Below are positions 9,313-21,675 of a DNA stretch of 64,000 nucleotides, one piece after another. The translations under genes were made by a program, and so were the position numbers. The DNA is from Microbacterium telephonicum (GTDB lineage: Bacteria > Actinomycetota > Actinomycetes > Actinomycetales > Microbacteriaceae): the NCBI RefSeq assembly GCF_003651225.1, contig NZ_RCDB01000003.1, positions 375,259 through 439,258 on the forward strand, in the 5' to 3' direction. The first letter of the stretch is position 1, and each line of letters opens with the position of its first letter. Under the pieces are notes generated by a model that saw only the letters and a list, made by a program, of their open reading frames with translations, was not told the DNA's origin and ran no database searches.

Positions 9313-9968
9313 TCGTCTCCCTGGGCGCCTTTCCCCTCATCCCCGACGCCGATGAGGCACGGTCGTGGGCGGAGCAGGAACTCGCCGACCCGGTCTACCG
9401 CGCCGCCGAGCCGACGTGGTTCGACCGCGCCGCGCAGAGCGTGCTCGAATTCGTCACCGGTCTGTTCAGCGGACAGCTGCCCGCCGGCGCCGGGCCCCTG
9501 CTGGCGATCGGCGCGCTCGTGCTGGTCGCCGGGCTCGTCGTCGTCGCCCTCATCGTGTGGGGGCGCCCGCGACGCGTCGTGCGCTCCCGAGACGGCGGCG
9601 ATCTGTTCGGCGAGCCCGAGGGTCGCACGGCCGCCGAACTGCGCCGCGCCGCCGCGGCCGCCGCCGACGCCGCCCGCTGGGAGGACGCGATGGTGCTGCG
9701 ACTGCGTGCACTCGCGCGCGGCCTGTCGGAGCGGGTGATCGTCGATCCCGCGCCCGGGGCGACGGTGCACGCGTTCGCCCGTCAGGCCGCGGTCGCCTTC
9801 CCCGCCGAGGCGGACGCGCTCGCCGAGGCGGCGGACCTCTTCGACGACGTGCGGTACCTCCGCCGCCCCGGCTCCCCCGACGGCTATGCGCGCCTCGCCG
9901 CCCTCGACGACCGCGTCACCGCCGCCCGCCCCGTGCTGCCTGACGCCCTCGCCGGAGCCGCGTCGTGA
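9309..9968 (+). CDS. DUF4129 domain protein
   Basis: A 219-residue protein: a short N-terminal region, one transmembrane helix at about 58-80, then a conserved soluble domain (about 105-205) containing RTAAELRRAAAAAA and the end pattern FDDVRYLRRPGS. DUF4129 is characteristic of MoxR/DUF58 operons, where it resembles the C-terminal extension of some transglutaminase-like proteins. Function is unknown. GTG start at 9309 overlaps the preceding stop, and its own stop overlaps the DUF4350 start (GTGA at 9965). Confidence 0.8.
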   Translation: MIVSLGAFPLIPDADEARSWAEQELADPVYRAAEPTWFDRAAQSVLEFVTGLFSGQLPAGAGPLLAIGALVLVAGLVVVALIVWGRPRRVVRSRDGGDLFGEPEGRTAAELRRAAAAAADAARWEDAMVLRLRALARGLSERVIVDPAPGATVHAFARQAAVAFPAEADALAEAADLFDDVRYLRRPGSPDGYARLAALDDRVTAARPVLPDALAGAAS

Positions 9969-11112
9969 CGACACGGACCCGCGCGATCGGGACCTGGGCC
10001 GCGATCGCCGTCGGCGCGCTCGTCGTCGGCGGTGTGCTGGCCGCGATCGCCGGGATCTCCCAGCTCCCCGCTCAAGGGATGCTGGATCCGGAGGCGGCGG
10101 GACCCGATGGCTCGCGGGCGCTCGCCCACATCCTGTCCGACCACGGGGTCGAGGTCGTCGTCGCGCGGGACCGAGCGCAAGCCGTCGCGGCCACCTCCTC
10201 CGGTTCTGCCACGCTCGTGATCACCGACACCGCCCCGCTCTCGGACGACGACCTGCAGTCCGTGGTGGAGGGCGCCGCCGACGTCGTCCTGCTGCAGCCC
10301 CGCAGCCGCGACCTCGACCTGCTCTTCGACTCGGAACCGGCCGGAGTCGCGTGGGACGTGCTGCCCCCTTCGTGCGCCCTGCCCGAAGCACAGGCCGCGG
10401 GCGCGCTCGCGCCCGGCGCGCTGTTCGCCGCATCCGATGCCGCGATCGCCTGCTACCCGGAGGGCGACGCGGCCGGTCTGCTGGCCACCGCTGCCGACGG
10501 CGAGGCCGGCACCGGCACGCGCGTCGCGGTCGACGGAACGGTGCTGTTCACGAACGCGCATCTCGCCACCGACGGCAACGCCGCGCTCGGGATCGGCCTG
10601 CTCTCGCACCACCCGCGCGTCGTCTGGTACCTGCCGTCGCTGTCGGACAGCGACATCGTCGCCGCCCCGACCCTCGGCGAGCTCACGCCCCCGTGGGTGA
10701 CGCCGGCGATGGTGCTGCTCGTGTGCGCCGCGGGGGCTGCGGCCCTGTGGCGGGGGCGCCGGTTCGGTCCGCTGGTGGCCGAGAACCTGCCCGTCACCGT
10801 GCGCGCGGGCGAGACCACCGAGGGACGCGCGCGTCTGTACTCGGCCGCCGCCGACCCCACGCACGCCGCCGACGAGCTGCGCATCGCGACGCTGCGCCGC
10901 GCCGCCCGCACCCTCGGGCTCGGACCGGCCACTCCCGCGCACGCCGTCAGCGACGCCGTCGCCGCCGCGCTCGGAGCCGATCGCTCCGCCGTGCGCGGCA
11001 TCCTCGTCGACCGCGTCGTCCGCGACGACCGCGAACTCGTCGAGATCGCCGACCGCCTGCGCGAGATCGACCTGCGTCTGTCCCGCGCCATCCGTCCCGA
11101 GAGGAACACGCC

Positions 11113-11116
<4 letters not shown>
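9965..11116 (+). CDS. DUF4350 domain membrane protein
   Basis: A 383-residue protein with an N-terminal helix (about 11-33) and a DUF4350 domain opening with GMLDPEAAGPDGSRALAHIL, the part resembling a GATase-like or Rossmann fold. A second helix lies at about 240-257, followed by a cytoplasmic tail rich in arginine and alanine. It stands between DUF4129 and MoxR, as in mycobacteria (the Rv3691-Rv3692 neighbourhood). Its stop overlaps the moxR ATG. Role unknown; context suggests assembly or quality control of an envelope complex together with the MoxR ATPase. Confidence 0.8.
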
Positions 11117-12099
<983 letters not shown>

Positions 12100-12110
12100 G
12101 CGGTCCCCTC

Positions 12111-13412
12111 GTGTTCGTCACCGGCCGTTTCGCCTTCGCCGTGGGCATCGGCGTCGTCCCCACCGTGCTGCTGGGCTCGGCGGGGCTGTCGCCGTGGCTC
12201 GTCGCGGCGGCGTGGATGCTGTTGTGCCTCGTCGCCGTGGGCGTGGACGTCGCCGCGGCCGCCGACCTACGCCGCATCGCGGTGGAGCGGCGCGTGCCCG
12301 CACGAGCTCTCCGCGGCGAGCGCGTGCCCACCGCGGTCGTGCTGTGCAACGACGGCGCCCGGCGACTGCGGGGACTCCTGCGCGACGCGTGGCAGCCGAC
12401 GGCCGGCGCGCCGGCGGCCCGGGTGCGCGTCGACGTGCCGGCCGGCGAGCGCCGCGCCGTCGACGTGCCACTGCGGCCGCGGCGCCGCGGCGAGCTGCGC
12501 AGCGCCTTCGTCGTGCTCCGCGGGGCGGGGCCGCTGGGGCTCGCCGGACGGCAGCGGCGCATCGACTCCCCGGCCGCGCTGCGCGTGCTGCCGCCGTTCC
12601 GGGCGCGCCGGCACCTCCCGTCGCGCCTCGTGCGGCTGCGTGAACTCGACGGCAACACGAGCGTGCAGGTGCGCGGGCAGGGCACCGAGTTCGACAGCCT
12701 GCGCGAGTACGTGCGCGGCGACGACGTGCGCTCCATCGACTGGCGCGCGACCGCGCGGGCGGGGACGACGATGCTGCGCACGTGGCGCCCCGAACGCGAT
12801 AGGCACGTCGTCATCCTCGTCGACACCGGCCGCACCGCGGCCGCGCGCGTCGGTGACGGGGTGCGCCTGGACGCCGCCATGGAGGCCGCGCTCCTGCTCG
12901 GCGCGCTCGCGACGCGCGCCGGCGACCACGTGCACCTCGTCATGTTCGACCGCGTCGTGCGCGCCCGGGTCACCCGCGTCGACGGCGCGGCCCTGCTGCC
13001 GGCGCTCGTCGACGCGATGGCCCCCGTCGAGCCGCAGCTCATCGACACCGACTGGGATGCGGCCTTCGCGCAGGTGCGACTGCTCACCACGCGCCCCGCG
13101 CTCGTGGTCGTCCTCACGGCGCAGGATGCCGTCGCCTCGGCGCGGGCCTTCCTCGGGTCGCTGCCGGCCCTCACGGCCCGCAGCCGCGTGCTGGTCGGCA
13201 CGGCGACCGACGACCGCGACGCCCCCGTCGCCCGGCGGGCCGCCGAGGACGTCTACCGGGAGGCCGCCTACGAACGCGCCGCGCGGGAAGCCGAGGAAGT
13301 CTCTGCAGCCGTCCGCCGCGCCGGTGCCGAGGCCCTCACCGCTTCCGCCGAGGACCTGCCGCCCGCGATCGCCGACCGCTACCTCGCGCTCAAGGCCGCC
13401 GGCCGCCTCTGA
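12111..13412 (+). CDS. DUF58 domain protein (VWA-like partner of MoxR)
   Basis: A 433-residue protein: two N-terminal membrane helices (about 5-45) and then a soluble region with the DUF58 hallmark EFDSLREYVRGDDVRSIDW at about 185-205. A VWA-like core follows, with HVVILVDTGRTAA. The GTG at 12111, 11 bp after the moxR stop, is the first start giving a normal membrane anchor; upstream in-frame sequence belongs to moxR in another frame. DUF58 proteins pair with MoxR ATPases. The block normally continues with SpoIIM and RDD genes, here found only after a 4-kb insertion. Confidence 0.88.
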   Translation: MFVTGRFAFAVGIGVVPTVLLGSAGLSPWLVAAAWMLLCLVAVGVDVAAAADLRRIAVERRVPARALRGERVPTAVVLCNDGARRLRGLLRDAWQPTAGAPAARVRVDVPAGERRAVDVPLRPRRRGELRSAFVVLRGAGPLGLAGRQRRIDSPAALRVLPPFRARRHLPSRLVRLRELDGNTSVQVRGQGTEFDSLREYVRGDDVRSIDWRATARAGTTMLRTWRPERDRHVVILVDTGRTAAARVGDGVRLDAAMEAALLLGALATRAGDHVHLVMFDRVVRARVTRVDGAALLPALVDAMAPVEPQLIDTDWDAAFAQVRLLTTRPALVVVLTAQDAVASARAFLGSLPALTARSRVLVGTATDDRDAPVARRAAEDVYREAAYERAAREAEEVSAAVRRAGAEALTASAEDLPPAIADRYLALKAAGRL

Positions 13413-13642
13413 CTCCGCCGCATCCATCCGCCCGTCGGGCGGGACGCGTCGAGACATCATCCCGCGCGCGAGAAATCACCGGCGCGATGATGTCTCGGCG
13501 CGCGGTCGGTTTCTCACCGGGCGACATGTGCGGATGACGCACCGCGACGCGCGGTGACGACTTCCGACGTCGGTACTGCACGAAACCCGCGATCAGCGGC
13601 AGAATCAGCGGCAACAGGCGATTCTTCGCGAAAGGAACGACC
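13413..13642. other. Longest gene-free stretch (230 bp): interleaved inverted repeats and aquaporin leader
   Basis: I see no coding region. It contains an 11-bp perfect inverted repeat (CGAGACATCAT at 13450-13460 with 13487-13497), interleaved with a shorter one (GAGAAA near 13470 with TTTCTC near 13511). A 10-bp direct repeat, ATCAGCGGCA, occurs at 13592-13601 and 13604-13613. The aquaporin ribosome-binding site AAAGGA is at 13631-13636. Confidence 0.6.
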
Positions 13643-14464
13643 ATGAGCCCCGATCCGATCCCCGACAAGCCCGTCGCCCCGACCCCGCTGGACCACGCAC
13701 CGGCACCGGCGGGACCCACCACCACCCAGAAGCTGCTCGCCGAGGCGCTCGGCACGTTCGTGCTCGTCTTCGGCTCGATCGGCGCCGCGCTGTTCGCCTC
13801 CGACTTCGGCGTCGGCGCCAACGGCTCCTCTCTCGGCATCGGCTTCGTCGGCGTCGCGTTCGCGTTCGGCCTCACCGTCGTTGCAGGCGCCTACGCATGG
13901 GGTCCGATCTCGGGCGGTCACTTCAACCCGGCCGTCACGCTCGGGCTCGCCGCCGCGGGACGCTTCGCGTGGAAGGACTCGGTGGGCTACATCGTCGCCC
14001 AGGTCATCGGCGGCGCCGTCGGCACGAGCCTCATCGTGCTCATCGGCCTGTTCGGCCCGGGCAGCTGGCTCGCCGACGCGCAGGCGGGCGGCTTCGCCAG
14101 CAACGGCTACGGCGACGGCGACGGGTTCGGCTCGCCCGGCGGCTTCGGCCTCGGGGCGGCGATCGTCGCCGAGATCCTGTTCACGGGCATCTTCGTGCTC
14201 GTGATCCTCGGCGCGACGCACGCGACGCGGGGCACCAAGTTCGCGGGCCTCGTGATCGGCCTGACGCTCACGCTCATCCACCTCGCGTCGATCCCGATCG
14301 ACAACACGTCGGTCAACCCGGCGCGCTCGATCGCCACCGCCATCTACGGCGGCGCCGAGCCGCTGCTGCAGTTGTGGGTGTTCCTCGTGTTCCCCATCGT
14401 CGGCGCGCTGCTGGCGGGCTTCCTGCACCGCGCGCTGTTCAGCACGAAAGGCATCGACCTCTGA
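13643..14464 (+). CDS. aqpZ: Aquaporin Z-like water channel (MIP family)
   Basis: A 273-residue channel with six membrane helices, and both pore-helix boxes intact: NPA at 95-97 (HFNPAV) and 225-227 (SVNPAR). The selectivity-filter residues expected of a water channel are present: an aromatic near 43, His213, Thr222 and Arg228. An Ala/Pro-rich N-terminal extension of about 30 residues is unusual, as is a Gly/Asp-rich extracellular loop at 150-168. A ribosome-binding site lies 6 bp before the ATG. It converges on katG; some aquaporins pass hydrogen peroxide, so the pairing may be functional (inference). Confidence 0.92.
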   Translation: MSPDPIPDKPVAPTPLDHAPAPAGPTTTQKLLAEALGTFVLVFGSIGAALFASDFGVGANGSSLGIGFVGVAFAFGLTVVAGAYAWGPISGGHFNPAVTLGLAAAGRFAWKDSVGYIVAQVIGGAVGTSLIVLIGLFGPGSWLADAQAGGFASNGYGDGDGFGSPGGFGLGAAIVAEILFTGIFVLVILGATHATRGTKFAGLVIGLTLTLIHLASIPIDNTSVNPARSIATAIYGGAEPLLQLWVFLVFPIVGALLAGFLHRALFSTKGIDL

Positions 14465-14479
14465 CCCGCTGAGAACGCG

Positions 14480-14514
14480 GAACGGCCCCGCCTGGCATCC
14501 AGGCGGGGCCGTTC
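14480..14514. terminator. Strong bidirectional terminator between aqpZ and katG
   Basis: A 16-bp perfect stem, GAACGGCCCCGCCTGG at 14480-14495 against 14499-14514, with a 3-nt CAT loop. It is centred between the two convergent stop codons (aqpZ ends 14464, katG ends 14534). Confidence 0.88.
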
Positions 14515-14533
14515 GCTGCGTGCGGCGCGCGGG

Positions 14534-16903
<2,370 letters not shown>

Positions 16904-17335
16904 TCAGTCGCGCAGGGCGGCGCACGCGGTGCACAGGCCCCAGAAGGTGACCTCGGCGGCCGCGATGCGGTAGCCGTGGTCGTCGGAGGGCACGAGACAC
17001 GGCGCATGCCCGACGGTGCAGTCGATGTCTTCGACGGCACCGCATCCGGTGCACACGAGGTGGTGGTGGTTGTCGTCGACGCGCAGCTCGAACAGCATCG
17101 GACGACCGGCCGGTTCGATGCGGCGCACCAGCCCGGCGTCGGCGAAGTCGCCGAGGGCGTTGTACACCGACTGGCGGCTCGTGCCGGGAACGGCCTCGCG
17201 GATGCGGTCGAAGACGTCGTCCGCGCTCGCGTGGGGGTGGCCGTGCAACGCGTCGTAGACCGCCGCGCGCGACTCCGTGACCCGCAGGCCGACACCGCGC
17301 AGGGCGTCGGTGGCGGAGGGCGCGAGGGAGGTCAC
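16904..17335 (-). CDS. furA: Fur-family peroxide/iron-responsive repressor FurA
   Basis: A 143-residue Fur-family regulator with a winged helix (about 20-85, including [20 protein letters not shown]) and a metal-binding dimerisation domain with [18 protein letters not shown] and a second CxxC (CTAC) near the end. It should repress itself and katG until oxidised. I place the start at GTG 17335 because a TACAGT box ends exactly 7 nt before it, implying a leaderless transcript as reported for mycobacterial furA. The GTG at 17344 (three residues longer) overlaps the -10 box. Confidence 0.93.
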   Translation of the reverse strand: MTSLAPSATDALRGVGLRVTESRAAVYDALHGHPHASADDVFDRIREAVPGTSRQSVYNALGDFADAGLVRRIEPAGRPMLFELRVDDNHHHLVCTGCGAVEDIDCTVGHAPCLVPSDDHGYRIAAAEVTFWGLCTACAALRD

Positions 17336-17342
17336 GGCATCC

Positions 17343-17377
17343 ACTGTACGCGTTGTTTTGACTCTGTCAAAACAACG
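17343..17377 (-). promoter_or_regulatory. furA promoter with overlapping Fur-type operator
   Basis: A perfect 12-bp inverted repeat CGTTGTTTTGAC (17351-17362) and its complement (17366-17377) are separated by three bases. Read on the minus strand, the palindrome contains a consensus -35 TTGACA. A -10 TACAGT follows 16 bp later at 17343-17348, and GTG 17335 is 7 nt beyond that. A repressor bound to the palindrome would cover the -35 box and spacer. Confidence 0.85.
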
Positions 17378-17402
17378 TCGCGGGCCGGGGCGACGCCGTC
17401 GG

Positions 17403-18398
17403 TCACCCCGCGACGAGCCGTGTCGTGCCGGCCTCGTACTCGGTGAGGTCGCCGGTCTCCCCCGCCCGTGCGGCGCGGCGACCGACGACGAGCATGTACA
17501 CGAGGAAGACCGCCAGCGCGGCGGTGCCGATCCCGATCTTCAGCGGCCACGGCCACGGCTGGCGCGTGACGAACCCCTCGACGAGGCCCGAGAGCGCGAG
17601 GGCCAGCACGAGTCCGACGGCGACCGTCGCGAGCGACCGGCCGGCGGCAGCGAGCGCCTCCCCTCGGCTGCGGGCGCCCGGGGCGATCCACGCCCAGAAG
17701 ATGTGCAGGCCCGCGGCGGCCGCCACGAAGATGCTGGTGAGCTCGAGCTGCCCGTGCGGTGCGATGAACAGCAGGAACAGGTCGCCGCGACCGTGGGCGA
17801 ACATCACGGCGGCGGCGGTGCCGACCCCGACGGCGTTCTGGATGACGACCATGACGGGCCAGAAGCCCGTCACTCCGAACAGCACGCACTGCGCGGCGAT
17901 CCACGCGTTGTTCGTCCAGACCGTTCCCGCGAAGACGGCGGCCGGATTCTCGCTGTAGTAGTCGGTGAACTCGTGCTCGGCGTAGTACTGCAGGTCGGCC
18001 GGGTCGCCGAGGGCGGCGAGCACGGCCGGGTCGCGGGCGATCCACACGGCGACGAGCGCGCCCACGAGGAGGAAGCCGAGGGCGACGACGAGCGTCGTCC
18101 ACCGCAGCCGGTACAGCGCGGCGGGCAGCTGGTGCAGGAAGAACCTCGGCACCTGTCGCAGCACGTTATCGGGTGCGCCAGTCAGGCGCAGGCGCGCACG
18201 GGCGAGCAACGTGGAGAGGTGGTCGCCTTCGACGCTGCGCCCGGCGGTCGTCTTGATCTCGGCCAGATCGGCGGATGCCGCGCGGTAGCGTGCGACGAGC
18301 TCATCGGCCTCGGCGGCGGTGGGACGGCGCAGCCTGCCCAGCTCATCGAGCCGCTCCCACTCCGCGCGCCGCGCGGCCGTGAGGGCGTCGAGGTCCAT
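17403..18398 (-). CDS. Stage II sporulation protein M (SpoIIM/DUF95) family membrane protein
   Basis: A 331-residue protein with a hydrophilic N-terminus (about 1-90) and five or so membrane helices. The conserved SpoIIM features are present: NNAWIAAQCVLFGVTG and the loop FIAPHGQLELTSIFVAAAAG. Non-sporulating actinobacteria carry it beside moxR/DUF58/RDD genes (Rv3694c in M. tuberculosis); its role there is unknown. The start at 18398 is supported by TACAGT at 18406-18411, 7 nt upstream. It is divergent from the RDD gene, with only 16 bp between the two start codons. Confidence 0.9.
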   Translation of the reverse strand: MDLDALTAARRAEWERLDELGRLRRPTAAEADELVARYRAASADLAEIKTTAGRSVEGDHLSTLLARARLRLTGAPDNVLRQVPRFFLHQLPAALYRLRWTTLVVALGFLLVGALVAVWIARDPAVLAALGDPADLQYYAEHEFTDYYSENPAAVFAGTVWTNNAWIAAQCVLFGVTGFWPVMVVIQNAVGVGTAAAVMFAHGRGDLFLLFIAPHGQLELTSIFVAAAAGLHIFWAWIAPGARSRGEALAAAGRSLATVAVGLVLALALSGLVEGFVTRQPWPWPLKIGIGTAALAVFLVYMLVVGRRAARAGETGDLTEYEAGTTRLVAG

Positions 18399-18405
18399 GT
18401 GGTTC

Positions 18406-18411
18406 ACTGTA
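18406..18411 (-). promoter_or_regulatory. Leaderless -10 box for the SpoIIM-family gene
   Basis: TACAGT on the minus strand, followed by GAACCAC (7 nt) and the ATG at 18398. There is no room for a ribosome-binding site, so the transcript should begin at the start codon. Confidence 0.75.
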
Positions 18412-18414
18412 CCC

Positions 18415-19287
18415 ATGCCGCCGTCCGGGACCCTGCCAGCCGGCCCCGAGGCCCGACCCGGGATCGCCGTCATCCGCCAGGACGAGGTGCTCACCGGCGA
18501 GGCCGTCGCCCTCGACGTGCAGCCGCTCGCGTTCTTCCTGCGTGCGGTGGGCACGCTGATCGACATGCTCGCCGGCGTCGCGCTGCTGATCGCCGTGTGG
18601 GCCGCCGCCGGGTGGATCACCGGCACAGGCGCCGCCGCCGCGACCCTGTCCCCCATCCTCTCGGTCACCGCGCTCGTTCTCGTGCTCGTCGTCATCCCGA
18701 CCGCCGTCGAGACCGCGACCCGCGGACGCAGCCTCGGCAAGCTCGCCGTCGGCGGGCGGATCGTGCGCCTCGACGGCGGAGCCGCCGGCTTCCGCCACGC
18801 GTTCATCCGCGCGCTCGTCGGCGTCTTCGAGCTGTGGTTCACCGTCGGCGCGGTCGCCGGTATCGTCGGTGCGCTGTCGCCGCGCTCGCAGCGCCTGGGC
18901 GACCTCCTGGCCGGCACCTACTCCGAGCGCACGCGCGCGCCGCGCCTGCCGGATCCCGCCGAGGGTGTGCCGGCGCCGCTCGCGGGCTGGGCGCACGTCG
19001 CCGACGTCGCGCGGCTCCCCGACCGGGTGGCCCGGCGCGCCGCGCGGTTCGTGCGCAGCGCCGACACGCTCGACCCCGCCGCACGGCTGCGGGCCGCGGC
19101 ATCCGTCGCCGCCGATGTGACGCCGTTCGTGACCCCCGTGCCGCCCGTCGACCCGGAACTGTTCGTGCGGGGCGTCGTCGCGGTGCGCCGCGAGCGCGAG
19201 TTCCGCGCGCTGCACCTGGAGTCGGAGCGCGTCGCCGCGCTCACCGCCGGCGTCGCCGACGCTCCCCCCGGCTTCCCGCGCCGCTGA
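18415..19287 (+). CDS. RDD family membrane protein
   Basis: A 290-residue protein. An RDD domain (about 35-160) holds two to three membrane helices and the signature AVETATRGRSLGKLAVGGRIV plus LSPRSQRLGDLLAGTY. The cytoplasmic C-terminal half is rich in Arg and Ala. The start at 18415 is 16 bp from the divergent SpoIIM start; longer readings would run into that gene. It is the counterpart of Rv3695 beside moxR2. Transport of small solutes has been proposed for some RDD proteins, but not for this type. Confidence 0.85.
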   Translation: MPPSGTLPAGPEARPGIAVIRQDEVLTGEAVALDVQPLAFFLRAVGTLIDMLAGVALLIAVWAAAGWITGTGAAAATLSPILSVTALVLVLVVIPTAVETATRGRSLGKLAVGGRIVRLDGGAAGFRHAFIRALVGVFELWFTVGAVAGIVGALSPRSQRLGDLLAGTYSERTRAPRLPDPAEGVPAPLAGWAHVADVARLPDRVARRAARFVRSADTLDPAARLRAAASVAADVTPFVTPVPPVDPELFVRGVVAVRREREFRALHLESERVAALTAGVADAPPGFPRR

Positions 19288-19305
19288 CGCCCGGGCGGCG
19301 GGCGG

Positions 19306-20763
<1,458 letters not shown>

Positions 20764-20804
20764 CCGGCCATTCTTCCACGCGGATGCCGGCGACACGGCG
20801 TGCG

Positions 20805-21011
20805 TCAGACGCGCAGCGTCTCGTGCCGCACGACCATCCACCCCTTGGGGACCGAGAGGCGGTCGGTGTGGATGGCGCAGAGGTCGTGCGCGTGCGGGTC
20901 GTTCCCGAGCCCGAGCGGGCCGAGGGCCGCCATCTGGTCGCCGTAGTCGTAGGTCAGGGTCGTGACGGCCTCGCGGGCGCAGCCCACCTTGGAGCAGAGT
21001 CTGGTGCGCAT
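20805..21011 (-). CDS. DUF3499 small zinc-binding-like protein
   Basis: A 68-residue protein, [11 protein letters not shown] at the start and [21 protein letters not shown] in the middle. The two early cysteines and the HDLCxxH cluster look like a zinc ribbon. The family is conserved across actinobacteria next to ahcY/manA/whiB2; its function is unknown. The start at 21011 is supported by TAGCGT at 21019-21024, 7 nt upstream; an ATG three codons earlier (21020) overlaps that box and is unlikely. Confidence 0.85.
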   Translation of the reverse strand: MRTRLCSKVGCAREAVTTLTYDYGDQMAALGPLGLGNDPHAHDLCAIHTDRLSVPKGWMVVRHETLRV

Positions 21012-21018
21012 CGCGTCC

Positions 21019-21024
21019 ACGCTA
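21019..21024 (-). promoter_or_regulatory. Leaderless -10 box for the DUF3499 gene
   Basis: TAGCGT followed by GGACGCG (7 nt) and the ATG at 21011, with no ribosome-binding site. Confidence 0.7.
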
Positions 21025-21095
21025 TCCGCCCGACGGTCGGGCGGACGGATGCCGCGCCGCCGTGGTGGGAGACCGTGGACGCGCAGGCGCCCGGG

Positions 21096-21527
21096 TCAGA
21101 AGAAGCGGAAGCGCTCCGGCCCCAGGTCCCACGGGTCGCGGTCGAGGTACTCGGCGGCGGCGCGGAAAACGTAGGACTCGATGAGCATGCGCCGATGCAG
21201 GTCGTCGTCGCGGTGCAGGTGACTCAGTCGCTCGATCGGCAGGCGGAACAGCACGATGCGCTGCTCGTCGGGGCGGGCGTCCCACCGCGGGATGCCGTCG
21301 TCGTCGGTCGCGGGCGGCATCGCGGCGACTTCGAAGCGCACGTCGCGCAGCTCCGGCCAGGCGCTGCGCAGGAACTCCGCCGCCGTGCCGACGGCGAGGT
21401 CGAACGCGTCCTGGCGGGTCTCCAGTGGCGGCAGCGGCGGGCGGACGACCGGGCTGCGGCCTTCGCGGCCGTGGCGGCCGTGGCGCGATGGCCGCGCGAT
21501 CGGGGTGCGGGCGCGGCGCCGGATCAT
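21096..21527 (-). CDS. Metallopeptidase-family-like protein lacking the zinc motif
   Basis: A 143-residue protein with a basic Arg-rich N-terminus (1-30) and a conserved core including RIVLFRLPIERLSHLHRDDD. It is the positional counterpart of mycobacterial Rv3259, annotated as a zincin-type metallopeptidase family member beside DUF3499 and whiB2. Where the family carries a helix beginning His-Glu, this protein has LIESYVFRAAAEYL, so the zinc-binding histidine is replaced by Ile. Catalysis is therefore doubtful. Start at 21527 is supported by TAGGAT at 21534-21539, 6 nt upstream. Confidence 0.7.
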   Translation of the reverse strand: MIRRRARTPIARPSRHGRHGREGRSPVVRPPLPPLETRQDAFDLAVGTAAEFLRSAWPELRDVRFEVAAMPPATDDDGIPRWDARPDEQRIVLFRLPIERLSHLHRDDDLHRRMLIESYVFRAAAEYLDRDPWDLGPERFRFF

Positions 21528-21533
21528 GCCGCC

Positions 21534-21539
21534 ATCCTA
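21534..21539 (-). promoter_or_regulatory. Leaderless -10 box for the metallopeptidase-like gene
   Basis: TAGGAT followed by GGCGGC (6 nt) and the ATG at 21527. Confidence 0.7.
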
Positions 21540-21566
21540 TGCGTCGCACGTTCCCGGGGACGCCCG

Positions 21567-21658
21567 GGGCGTTTCGACTCGCTCCGCTCGCTCAACGACC
21601 GGTGGGGGCACCACCCCCGGTCGTTGAGCGAGGAGCGAAGTGACGAGTCGAAACGCCC
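21567..21658. repeat. Large extragenic palindrome (REP-like element)
   Basis: A 92-bp near-perfect hairpin between two minus-strand genes. The outer arms GGGCGTTTCGACTCG (21567-21581) and CGAGTCGAAACGCCC (21644-21658) match perfectly. The middle is imperfect (CTCCGCTCGCTCAACGACC against GGTCGTTGAGCGAGGAGCG), with a central GGTGGGGGC/CCACCCCC core. Such long palindromes recur between genes of high-GC actinobacteria; it may terminate the metallopeptidase-DUF3499 side or be a dispersed non-autonomous element. Confidence 0.75.
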
Positions 21659-21675
21659 TGAACGGCCGACGGGCG

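Noticed and set aside
20764..20804. S-adenosylhomocysteine riboswitch before ahcY
   Set aside because: The gap before the start is short and shows no conserved SAH-riboswitch core; an AAGAAT box close to the ATG suggests little or no leader.
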